Assembly: GCA_016806645.1 (NCBI GenBank)
Contig: JACSYO010000415.1
Location: 6,383,001 to 6,447,000 of the forward strand
Direction: 5' to 3'
DNA length: 64,000 nt
From: Ophiodon elongatus
Lineage: Eukaryota > Chordata > Actinopteri > Perciformes > Hexagrammidae
Of this stretch, positions 1 to 11,900 are shown in pieces. Positions within the stretch are counted from its first letter, which is position 1. Every line of letters begins with the position of its first letter. A program made the position numbers and the translations under genes. Under the pieces are notes generated by a model. That model saw nothing but the letters and a program-made list of their open reading frames with translations. It made no database searches and was not told the DNA's origin.

Positions 1-1434
1 AGATGGGCTAAGAGTACACAACAATCAGTTGTCTCAGTGAGTTTACAGTCAGATCCTGTCTCTTATCTGCATGGCGTGTGAGAGCAGATATGGATGGGCT
101 GAGGTGTGCTTCTGGCAGGTTGCACAGAGTTGTGGGAGTGCTGGCTTGGGAAAGAGTCTCTGGCACATGTCTTGAGTTACTCAGTGCTGGAAAGGTTATG
201 TTCTGAGTGATCCAGAGACTTAGCATGTCCCATTCGCCAATCATCACTCTCTCAAGTAACAGGTGCTGCAGAAGGCTGGCTGCTTGCACCACTCTTTTGG
301 CTCATGCCTGTAAATATGACTTTAGCCGAGAGGTGTCAATGACATCAAGTCATTAAGTGTTAAGTAAATCAACCTACTGGTGGGGAAGAGAGTCTGCAGT
401 GTTTCCCAATTAGGAGATGATACATGTGCCTCTGTCCTCTGTTCTTGTTTAAATCAATGCCATGGAAATTGTTATGATTAAAAAGGAAACTCCCTTTCTT
501 TTTTGAATATGAGTCTGTAGGATTGAGAAATTCTGCATTCTGTGACTCATTCGGCATCGACAGGCTTCGACAGATGCCCTCGTTTTCAAGCGGCTCTACT
601 AAACTCCATTTGGTTCAAAAATGAAGAAATGTCACATTGATGTTTAACATTTTGTACTTAGGGACTCCGATTTTTTTGTACCTGTGTTTGAAAATAAAAT
701 GAAAAATGGATGTTATTGTTTTCATTTTTATAATATATATATATATATCTTCAAACATTTTATAATATGTCAAACATTACTTAAATTGGTTTTGCGTCCG
801 TCCAGTTAAAAGGAAAATGGTGAAATATGAAATTATTTTTTTCTCTTTTGATTTGTACTTTAACAAATAATGTAATGTAGCTTGCTGGAATGTTCAGACG
901 CACCAAATGGCATTGTCCTTAGTGTGATTCAGAGCCATAACCAACTCAACAGCCAAATATGGTTCTATTTTTCTTTATTGAGCTGCGAGGGAGGACCTCC
1001 CATTGCTCAGATCCTAACATGTTCTGTGTGTCCTCTTCACACAAGAGCTGTAAATACAGGCAGCATATGACACTATCTAAAAACGATCTCAGTACCAAAT
1101 ATGATAAAGGTCTTCAGTCTGAATGTGTGTTGCATTTCTCAGTGAGCGTTGACTCCACTGGATTTTCAAAGAATAAACATGCTTAATTCATCATCCAAGT
1201 CCAAATACAGCCAGAAATGCTATGAACCTGAAGTGTTTGTGGTTTTTAGTCATGAGACTAGATCTTCAGATAACAGAAATGTCTGCTACTTGAAGAAACT
1301 TGAATTAATGTAGTTTAGGGAAAACAATATGGCCTTGTTGCATTGGGTAACAAATTAATGTCGCTGGTTTGAGTATGATAATGTGTTAATAGCACACTGA
1401 CATTCTCTTACTATTGTAAAAAACTATTGTTCTT

Positions 1435-1500
1435 ATTCTTGCTAAGAGTTAGATGAGAAGATTGATATCTAGCTCATATTTGTACGATAAATAGGACGCT
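1435..1500 (+). repeat. diverged fragment of the same repeat, forward orientation
   Basis: The blocks CTAAGAGTTAGATGAGAAGA and GTACGATAAATA, followed by GCTAGCCTGCC, correspond in order to the complementary end of the repeat at 1967-2222. It is short and has no preserved terminus, so it is probably a decayed remnant. Confidence 0.4.
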
Positions 1501-1966
1501 AGCCTGCCTCTGGTAACGGAAATTCAGAACAGGAAGGGTAAAAACTACAAGTTGCAATTTTTCTATTTCTTGGATTACTTCTTAGCCAAGTGCAGCAGGC
1601 CGATCATTAGAAATTATGGACAGGGGGGCTTTAAAACTGATCTCGCTACAGCGGGTTGCATTTAATAGTCTGCATAGTTCCTCACCGTTGCCACGTTCAG
1701 CTTCTCCTATCATACCTTTGGCCATTGGCTCTCTGTTCCTTTAATTTTCTTGTTCTCTCTGTACCCTGGCTTTTCTTTTTTGTGACTCAGATTCTTGGCG
1801 AGCCATTTTTGATTAGGGTAGTCAAGGTGCAGTTTACTTTACACCTTCACATTAGCGGAGTCATGCCATAACCATGCGGATGCTCTGCTTCAGGAAGTCA
1901 GCACGTCTGGCCAAGAAATAATTCGACACATAACCCCAAGTAAAACTGTGACTTTTTGTTTTTACA

Positions 1967-2222
1967 GCTCATTTTTTTTTTTCTGTTTAAACAAACAGTA
2001 TATAATGTGTTAATCTTTGAGCTTTAGAGCTGCTGGTAGGCATATTTTGTTACTTTTGGACAGAGCCAAGCTAGCCGTTTCAGTTTCCAGTTTTTATGCT
2101 AAGCTAAGCTAAGGGGCTGCTGACTGTAACTGTATATTTATCATTTTGGCACAACAGACGTATCTTGCGTCTCTCAGCAAAAAAGCAAATAAGCGTACCA
2201 AAAAGTTCAAAGTATTCCCTTC
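1967..2222 (-). repeat. dispersed fish MITE-like repeat, reverse orientation
   Basis: The segment holds GAGCTTTAGAGCTGCTGGTA, GACAGAGCCAAGCTAGC, ATGCTAAGCTAAGCTAA, then AAAAAGCAAATAAGCGTA and a TTCAAAGTATTCCC end. I recall this order of blocks from a non-autonomous repeat common in percomorph genomes. A shorter, diverged fragment in the opposite orientation lies near 1435-1500. The call is from memory of the family, not a search. Confidence 0.55.
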
Positions 2223-2298
2223 ATGTTATCTACCTGTAACAACCCTTCTCCAAAACCTATTCCCCATCTGTCTGTCTTCTCCTACTTTTTTTATTCAG

Positions 2299-2878
2299 CA
2301 GGTCCTGGTACAAGCAGATCTGGTGTCACACATAGTCAAGAACCTGCATCCGTCTTATTTCAATCTACAAGCCTGTATTTTAGTGCCTCCTAAGAACAAG
2401 ACACATACTTGTGAGCTCAGGCACTCACTCAGAGGAAACCGTCTTCCAACAGCGGGTTCCCTGCTTCCCTGACAGCCCACCCCAAGCTTCATGGGTTGAA
2501 CCACCAGAAGTTCGACAATCTCCTCTCCAGTCTTTCCTCCTCTTCATCCTCTGTGCAACCCCTCCACCCCCCTCTCCATCCTACAACCCAGCGCTGTCTA
2601 CTCCCTTTGCCAGTACTACCCCCAGCGTGATGGCTTGTTGCGCCTCAGGCTTGTTTGGACTTGCAACCGCAGCATCACCCTCCACGACACAGACTTGCCG
2701 ACGCAGCAGCCACTAGAGTGAAAGATACAGAAAGACAGCAGCGCCGCAGGAGAGAGGAGGGATCATCTGTCCCAGCAGCAGAGTGATCCACCTGTCCCAC
2801 AGAGGAAGGGGGCCCCCCCCACCTGATCCATCTGGTCGCAGGGGGGGACCCTGCGTGGCCAGGAAGGCAACAGGGACT
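2299..2878 (+). other. rspo1: probable rspo1 5'UTR and upstream acceptor sites
   Basis: R-spondin genes usually have noncoding first exons. Two good acceptor-like sites lie ahead of the ATG: a T-rich tract ending TTTATTCAG at 2298, and a long CT-rich tract ending ACAACCCAG near 2591. Either could begin the exon that carries the start codon. No TATA box or clear promoter is visible, so the transcription start probably lies farther upstream, possibly outside the window. This is inference from splice-site appearance only. Confidence 0.35.
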
Positions 2879-2975
2879 ATGCAGCTGGGACTGGTGGCGC
2901 TGGCAATGGTCTTCCTCAGCTCCATGGGTCACAGCGATGCTCTGAAGCTCTCCAAGGCGAGAAGGCAGAGACGGG
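2879..2975 (+). CDS. rspo1: rspo1 coding exon 1 (signal peptide)
   Basis: The ATG at 2879 begins MQLGLVALAMVFLSSMG, a typical hydrophobic signal peptide, followed by ALKLSKARRQRR. The frame is open to an upstream ATG at 2783, but that extension is Pro/Gly/Arg-rich and would bury the signal peptide, so 2879 is preferred. The donor is ACGGG|GTGAG at 2976; one base of codon 33 is carried to the next exon and gives Val. Confidence 0.92.
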
Positions 2976-5900
2976 GTGAGTTCTCTCTTTCTCAGTTTGT
3001 TGTGATCGCTCTTTTCTTCCTCTTCAGCTCTGCTGCCTTTGGTTTCTGCGGTCACAGTAGTGGATGTCTTGTAAACATTTAACAAGCAAAGTAAAGGTAA
3101 CATTTTGTTTATTTTCCCCGCCATTCTTATTTGTTTTTCCTAGAAGGGTTATGCTAGGTTCAGTGTTTCCCCTGAATGGCTCGTCTTTCTTTCTCTTTTT
3201 AAGATTATGCCTCTCTCAGTTTATGTAAAACTTTTATGCGTATTAGAATTGTTTATAGAGAGAGTTTTGATAGATTCACCCTCAAAGCCATCACTCTTTT
3301 TGTGTTTGGCTCTGTGGGCATATAACGGAATGAGTACCCGACAGTTCTAAGCTCTGAATTGGACCGTGCTGCTCGTGTTGTTGTAAGCATTTTTCTGACC
3401 TCATGCAACCACAGAGATGGTGCTCAGCCCGACTTGCAGTATATCTCCGGCCTTAGAGCCTCAGTGCTGGTGTTACTGTCAGCTTTGAAATAATTCTTCC
3501 TTTACACACAAGGAGCTTTCAGCCAATGCCAAGCTCAGCCCAACCTCTGCGAACCAGAATTCGTATAATACCATGCCTGGCCACAGGAACAGATGTGGTT
3601 TTATTAAAATCACACATGCTGGGAAGGAAGAAGTCGTTTGTGTCATAGAAATATAATATTTTTAAGTATATACATGTATATGGTATGCGTGTGCCATTGT
3701 AATGGGGACAGGAGGATTTGGGTCATTCACCATATATAAGCGCCCTCTACAGCCTACGCCCTGACAAAGTCAGTTGAAGCTTTTTCCCTCTAGATATGGA
3801 GGGAAAAAGCCTTTACATCTTTGATGTCATCAGATTTATCTCTCTGAATTATTTCAGTGTCATGCAAAGATCGTGCCATGCAAGTCTCACAAACAGTTTA
3901 CAACACCAAATTGTCTGATTTATGCATTCCCCTCTGCATTGGTTAAAGATTACACCCCATGGCCTCTATTAGTTTTTCTTCATTTGTGATAGTGAGCAAC
4001 ACGACCTGGCTGTAATTGCTGCATTTGAGGTTACCGCAACTCACGCATAATGTAATCTGTTCATGGGAGAACCCTTTTAACGCTTTTACCATCCGACTTA
4101 TCTCCGGGAGGCGGGGCGGCAGATGGATTGCTGCGTGAGAGTATGTATATTTAGAGCTGATACAGACCAGGAATGTAAATCATCTCTGACGACTGGGGTG
4201 TTGTCTCTGAATGGCTCCTAGAAAAAGGATGTGCACTTTGACACACTTTTCCTAGAAAGATTTAGATTAGTGGTTGCATGTATCGGAACTGGTGATACAG
4301 TCTGGGATTACAAGGATGTAAAGTAAATGCATCTGCAGTGCATTTTTAGACTTAGGATAGGGAGATACTTGCTGTTTGGTACTACTATAAAAACCACAGG
4401 CAGTATTTGATTCTTGGCCATGTCCGTCATTATTGCAGTTTTTTGATGCCCAGATCATTTCTGACTCACCGCAGTAGAGGCCTTGTCTGATGTTAGTTGC
4501 CTTATTTTGACCGACTCTTGCTGATTTTGACTGGCTTTTGCGAGGCTGTCAGCCCCAATTACCATGGTTTCTCCAAATGAAAATCTGTTAAGGATCTTCG
4601 GCAAGCATTTGAAGTAAACAGTGAGTAACTGTTCAAACAAAGATGTTTGGCCTGGCCCCCGGTTAGATAAAGCTGCAAGCATTAGCTCGAGCTTGTTGGA
4701 GTGATAAAGCACTGGCAGGTTTATGGCTGGACCTGTGGAGATGCCAGCAAAATATTAAAGTTCTCCAACGTTCTTCTCATAGGCAGAATGTTAACAAATG
4801 TCCTTTTTATTTTCTTATTAAAAATAATATTTGTCTGGAATTTATTTTTGTTTTTATGCAATAGTACACCATGCAGTTCTGATGCCTGCCTTAAAAGAAT
4901 ACTTCACCCCCACAATGACCATCTGTTTATCAATGAATCACCCTGTGTCACCTTGAATTCTTGAAGAAAACGTTATCTTTCTCACATGCCTCCACGGTGA
5001 CTGTGGAATCCAAAAACTGAAACAAGTCTCCAAGTCTCATTTATCCAGCTGTATGCTTCCAAACTGGCCAAACACCTGCATTTCTGTTATGATATACAAA
5101 TGATCATTTTGGCAATGAAGTATTCCTTTAAACTGACTGTTCCTTTCTCTCTGTTTATTATGTTTATGTTTCCACAGTTAGTACTGAGGGGCCACCATCT
5201 TGCCCCAAAGGCTGTGACCGATGCTCTGAGTATAACGGCTGCATTAAATGTAGGCCGAAGCTCTTCATCTTCCTGGAGCGCAATGACATCCGTCAGATAG
5301 GCGTGTGCCTCGCCTCCTGCCCCATGGGATACTTTGGTATGAGGAACCCAGAAGGCAACAACAGATGCACCCGTGAGTTTTGCTTCGTGTTGTAGACTTT
5401 TGACCAAGCGATGTAGATACACATCTGTAAACTTCCAAATACATGCAGGCTCGAGCTCACTCGCTGGCAACAGCCCACTCTATAAAAATCCCCGCAGCTG
5501 ATGTCAAATCAAGCCTGCAGAAGTGTAAACGATCTGTTTGTCTTTGGCTCATCATCTCCTGTTTGTGTACAATATGTGGGTATTTGGAGGAGTAGAGGGA
5601 TACCCTGTTAGTTTCTTTGTCTTATTTGTATATTTCCACTTCGCTGCAACACTTTGTGTGTTTAGCAAATGCATAGAATAGGGATTTACCAATTGCCACA
5701 CTCTTTATTTCATGTTGCGTCCTCTTAATAACTAATCTGTGCTACTATTTGTTAATGCTTATGAGTGACTATGAATGACCACTCGATGAAATCCTTCTGT
5801 TGTTGCTACTCATCCTGGTGCAAAATTACACAAAAATAGCCACCAAAACCAACAAAGTGTTTGCTGAACTGGAGGAATATCAGTCGAATTTTTAATTGCA

Positions 5901-8900
5901 GTGATCTTCATTATGGTTTTAGGCACATTTGGAAGGTGGGTGAAAGATGACTACACTCACAGGAATTAAGTGTACTTACTTAGTTGGTTCTGGTGGCACT
6001 GGTCCCATACTTTTAGCCGGGGAATGCCAGCACCGTAGTCTGTTTCCCATTGCGTGTGGGAAGAAAACACGATCGGAACAAAATTCCAACAAAAACATCT
6101 CAATTGAATTGTTGTTTGTCTGTTTTTGAGAGGATGTTTGTCTTTTTTATTTGACCCTCATGTGCAAAGTTCATGCCAGATCTCAACTAGTTTGTTATGC
6201 TTTCACTTTTACAAATATTTCATCCTGGTACACCCTTATTAACGGTATCATAAAGCGGTCTGTATAATCTGTGAAGTAACAATGGAAAAGTTCTTTTTGA
6301 ATGTGAGTGGGTCTAAAATGATCATCCTTTGCAAAGTAAAACATTTATTACCTCAATAATTAACAAAAAATATCAAAGTTTAATAATATTCATGGTTTCA
6401 AGTTAGTTGTAGGTGTTTGGTGGGCAGCTACTGTGCACAGCAGCCTGTTGACAAATTTTCTGCTACGGGAAGAAAAATGCAGGCCATTCTTCTCTTTAGA
6501 TGTTTTTCTTGACTCGTCATTCCTGCATCAAATAATACCTGTCAGAAGTGCTAAATCATATTTTCTCTCAGGTTTACATAAACCTGAAGCAGGGATGCTC
6601 ACTAGTCTTTATGTCAAGTCCAAGTCTCTTTTGGTTTTAATGATCGTTCTATCACCTGCTGCATGCCATCCGGTCTGCTTAGAACACTACATATATCTAA
6701 AGAATTCAAAGCATGTAGGCTACAGTGTTTTAGTCAAGACCAACTCAACTGAGACCAAGACCGAAACAAGACCAAGACTTTGAGGGGTTGAGACCGACCA
6801 GACAGTGCGAGTCCTACATTGCATGACACACTTAAGATATAATGTGGAACATGCAAACCATAGGCACTCCTTAAACTGATCGGAAGAAATTAGGATTTCT
6901 CTACATTTATGTATTTTATTTCTATATATACAGTGGGCCTATAAGTGTGCATTTAAAAGTACAAAAAATGTCTTTAGTTATCACAATAATATCATTATTA
7001 TCGATATGGTAGTGAGAGATGGAATAAAATTCAGCTCAGACATTTTCATTGATAATGCACCAGAAAAAAAAAAAGAAGAATTAAATAAAGATCGTTCACG
7101 AGTCTCAAGCCTTTTGAGGACAAGTCTCAAGTCAAGCAATTTAATGCAAAGTGCAAAGCTATTTGTTTTAGTTTTAGCAAAATATTGGATAATTTACAAC
7201 AAATTCAACCCCGTCCTGGTTTGAGGTCTGAATTTCCCCCAGCAAATTCTTTTTGGAGGCCCTTGGTTATTATCCAATCATCTGACTTTATACATATCAT
7301 CCCAGAATGTCTTGTTCTCAACATTTGTCTTACATTATAGGGCTTCAAACATCAGTACTGTCAAATTTAGTTGTCAAGGGCTTAAAAATAGTAATTGGGA
7401 GAGGGAGGAAAGAACCCAGTGAGGATTCAGTGGCATTGGACAAGCTGCAGAGTAGACATTCTGACTGTAAGTTTAGTACATACGAATAAAGTGAGTATAG
7501 TTCTGAATACATAGCCATAAATAAAAATATTGACAGGAACTTACAGATTTCCATCTTTCTCGGCTGTTTGTCATGAGAATAAGGACGTGTCTTTGAAGAT
7601 GAGGCCAGAGTTTTTTGGGGTCTTTGAAGATGTCTGTTTTTTATCCTCCTGTGCTTGTAATTATCCAAATTTGAATAAGTTTGTTTTTTATTGGAGAGAT
7701 TGTAATGAGTATGCGGTGTGAAGAAACTCTTGAGAAACCCACTGAAGCGATACAATCCTGGCTATACTCGTTCACACCAGCTTTCCAAAAAACAATGCCT
7801 GTGGTGCATGTGTTTTTAAGAGAAGAAGAGTGTTACTCCCCTTTAAATAGACACTGTATTGCTAAAATCGTTAATAAATCTCTTAGAGAAAATAAAATCC
7901 AAGTTTCTCTTGTTCTGTCTCTGGAGAAACATTTGCTTTTTCAGCCAACAATGCAATGAACAATCCATTAAAAGAGATTGCTGTGTTTCCACTAGAAATT
8001 TCTCAAGAACAAGATAAAGGCTGTGAAGCTAACAAAATGAACAGAGACACAATGTGACTTCAACTGATTTGATCCTCTCATTTGATCCTCTCTTTTTGTC
8101 TTTCAGAATGTAAAATAGACAATTGTGAAGCGTGTTTCAATCGCAATTTTTGCACAAAATGTAAGGAGGGCTTGTATTCACACAGTGGGCGATGTTATGT
8201 CAGCTGCCCTCCAGGCCAGCGCACCGCCAATGAGTCCATGGAGTGTGTTGGTGAGTGACCTTTGACCTTAACTGTTTACTCATTTCAAAACTTTAGCCAT
8301 AGCATTTCTTAATGTTCCTATAATGAACCAGCATGTATTATTTCTTCTCTTCATCTTTCCTTTCCTTTCCTTTCTGTTCTTTTCTTTTCGTTCTTCTAAA
8401 TTCATAGAAGATCATAAGTTAGAAGATATATCAACGTAACCCTAAAAACTAGCTTTTGTTGTGAGCGCAGTATACTTAATAGCCATATGGTTTGGAACAT
8501 TTTTAGGTTCATCTCAGTCCTCTTAATCTGTACCTCTCAAGTAAAAAAGAAAAGAAGATAAAATTGTTTCCAGATTTGTAAATGACTTAAAGTCATTATT
8601 CTGAGCTGTAAAAAGCAGACGTGAAGGCTATGAAACAAATGTGTGACGTCGGCGCTGTGGAACATTCACTCACTACCTTAGTCCCATTTTGTATCCAGGT
8701 CAGCGTCCTGAAGAGTGTGAACTGGGCGAGTGGAGTCAATGGGGTTCCTGTATGAAGAAGAACAAAACATGTGGATTTAAGAAAGGCTCGCAGTCTCGAG
8801 TACGCGTACCCCTTCTGCAGGTCCACAGCCCAGACACCTCCCCGGCCTTTGTACCCTCACAGACCTGTGCTCCACAGACAGAGAGGAGGAAGTGCATTGT

Positions 8901-11900
8901 GACCAAGACGCCGTGTGTGCGAGGTAAACACAAATACACATACTGCCGAAAACAGAGACATTGAAGTGAAAGTTACATGAAGTAAGGACTTCTAATTAAA
9001 AAGTACGTAAGCTAAGTAAGTTAATCACAGATAAATCAGGTGACAGCACTCAGATTACTGATGATGAAGCAATAAAGTCCATGTGCTTCATGAAACACCT
9101 CCACCAGTTAATATGATGACTGATGGAACCATTATTCATCATCCAAGGGCCTGCATTCCCGCCAGCGTGTCTGTGACCTGCAGTATGTTGATTGGGTTTG
9201 GTTTGGCTGAGCTCACAGAAGGATACAGAATCTCTTGACTTCGCGGCGTGTAAACAATAAACACAATCCACGAGCCAAGCAGATGAAGGGTGGGCTTTAC
9301 GCATTGCAAAGCTGGACAAGGATCAGAGCTAGAAAGAGCTATTTGCTCTGACGACCATTGAAGCGTGAGGTTTACATGACCATGACATGTTTGCTTGGGC
9401 TCTTATCATCCACACAGCAGCTTGCTCTCCAGCAGGTTAACAGTCAATGGCCATCCTCAACTTTCACAACAGCTTATTAGTCACTCTTGGCTTTGATCAC
9501 AGCTAATAAATGACAGGTCTGGAGTTTATTGGTAGAAAAGTGCAACAAAAACAACAATGATCCTGGTTATTTGCTTTTAAACCTTTTGTCCTTAGTATTG
9601 AGGAAATATTTACAGGCAGATGTGTTGGGATGTTAAACCTTGTGTTTCACACAAATACGATGGACTTGTTGTTGTATAAACCGATACTCATTTACAAGGA
9701 CTGAGAGAGTTGTAAACAAGCTGTATTTAAAGCCTTCATTGGACGGTGGCACACGTTGGGGATTTTGGGCACAGCAGCCACATTGCGCAACTATATTTGC
9801 ACAGTGTTGGCAACTGAACAGATGTTGCAACATGTAACAGATTGCCTGCTTGCCTGCATATATGCGAGTAAACACGTAGGAGGCTTGCATATTCAAGCAC
9901 CATCCTCTACTCTGGAACAGTTCCTATAGGGCTCTGAGTCGAAAGAACAGAACATGATCTGACATTGTCCCATATAGATATGTGGTCATGTCTGGAGGGA
10001 AGGAGGCTGGCGTGGCTTGTAATTGCTCAGTGAGGAGCAGGATCTTCATTGGACAAGCTCTGACAGCACAATTTGAGAAATGAGAAGCAAATTTACTCTG
10101 TTCGACGCCTGCATCCTGGAAAGAATGTTTTCCATGGGTTCAGAAGAATAATTATCAGTGATATATTATAAACTGCCCTATGAAAACTGCTACACAGACT
10201 GCCAAATTTCTAAACTTGGAGCAAAGGTAGGTCATATCAGAGAGGCAAGGATGTTATGTGAGGTGTCACCTGACGAGTGATGAGTCATGGAAGCTTTTTG
10301 GATTGTGAAAAAGTTGACTGCTGATGTCAAACAGATTTGTTATCCTGTTTTTCCTCTATTCTGCCGCTAAATACTTTTGTATGAAAATAAGACACATACT
10401 ACTGCCAAAATGCACAGGAATGAATTTTCCTCACTGAGGTAATTCATGGGTGATGGTACCATGACTCCGGTGAACCAGTTCATGTGGGTAAACTCACTCT
10501 GTAACAAAAAAAAAAAAAAAAACAGCACAGCTGTGGATTCATCTGTGGGAGTTGGCTGGCAGGCTGGCTATATAAAACACAGGGGGCAGACATTGTATAA
10601 CATTAGTGATTTAGTGGTCTGCAGAACTCACGCTTTGTGTTGATTTGGCTGCAAAATTTCCCCCCTTTTCCTGACGCTCCACAAAAGGGTCTCACGCGAA
10701 AACTGAATTTTCTGGATGTGTTATTGCATTTGTCAGGCAAAATTGTTTAGCTTGGATGGAGAGGAGGTACAATCAGGGCTGTCATAAACTGATGGAGTCC
10801 CCCACTCTTGGCTCCATTTGTGATTTGTTAGAGGAGTAATTAAGTCCTTACACAGTGAGCACATCAGCTCAGATGCGTGAGTGTATGTGAGGACTCTTCA
10901 CTCATGCTTCACTCTCGGTCATTGTGCCTCATTGACAGAAATTGAAACTATTACGGCTCAGTATGAAGTGCTTGTTTGAATGGTGGCCATAAAAACCTCA
11001 GCAATAGGTATATTAATTCAAGACAACACATAAGGGGTTAACATGCTGGACATAATATCTTCTGTGATTTGAGTCCGACTCACCAAATGACATCACCAGT
11101 GTTGTTTTCATGATTTTGGCACTAATGGCTCTTGAAAAAGGTGAGTTATTCCTGTTTGTGCACTACTGTGTGGGACCTTGCCTTCACATTTCAGTTGGAA
11201 GTGAAGCACTTGTATTAAGTCTGTCCACATTCATTCATTCATTCAGTCATTCATCCATCCATCCATCCATCCATCCATCCATCCATCACAATATAATGAT
11301 TTTCACTGGCTATGTTGAAACATGATTTGGTGAAATTTGAGAAACATTGTAGACTTTTTGTTTTCCTACTATGCGCTTAAACGAAAGAATCATAACTGTT
11401 TGTACAACAAGTTTAAAAATGCTGGTAGAGAAATAAACACAGACCGTCCGTTATTACTACACAACAGTATACAAACATGGTGGCGCCATAAGCCCAGCTC
11501 TTGTCAACTGCGTAGTGAACACTGTCCAGCCCTTGGCATGTGTTCACTCAGATTCCAGGATGTGCAGAGACTCTCAACGCAAAAGTTCATAACAAACATC
11601 CTCCAGCGTAACTACACTCTCTCAGATATACAAATACTTTTGAGTGCAGCCTAAACAATAGCCATCTGACACTAGACGCAACGTTCATTTCCACTTTCTG
11701 ACTGCTCTCCACGTCCTTATGGGCCATTATTGGGCCCTCAACAATGTTTAAGTCATTATACCAGAAGTGATTTTAAAGTGATTCATGTGACAGAAAATTG
11801 TGTCACTTGACTGTCGTGAGTGCTCTTACAGTCTTACAATCCGCAGCATAACTAAGCTCTTTATTCTCTTTGATGGGTTACGTGTGCAAGATAACCACAC

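Larger units (their letters stand above)
1..2298. other. region upstream of rspo1, no gene seen
   Basis: AT-rich DNA with only short chance reading frames. It contains a short (TA)n patch near 738-752 and two fragments that look like one dispersed fish repeat (about 1435-1500 and 1967-2222). No coding exon, tRNA or clear promoter is visible. Distal rspo1 regulatory sequence could be here but cannot be recognised by eye. Confidence 0.5.
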
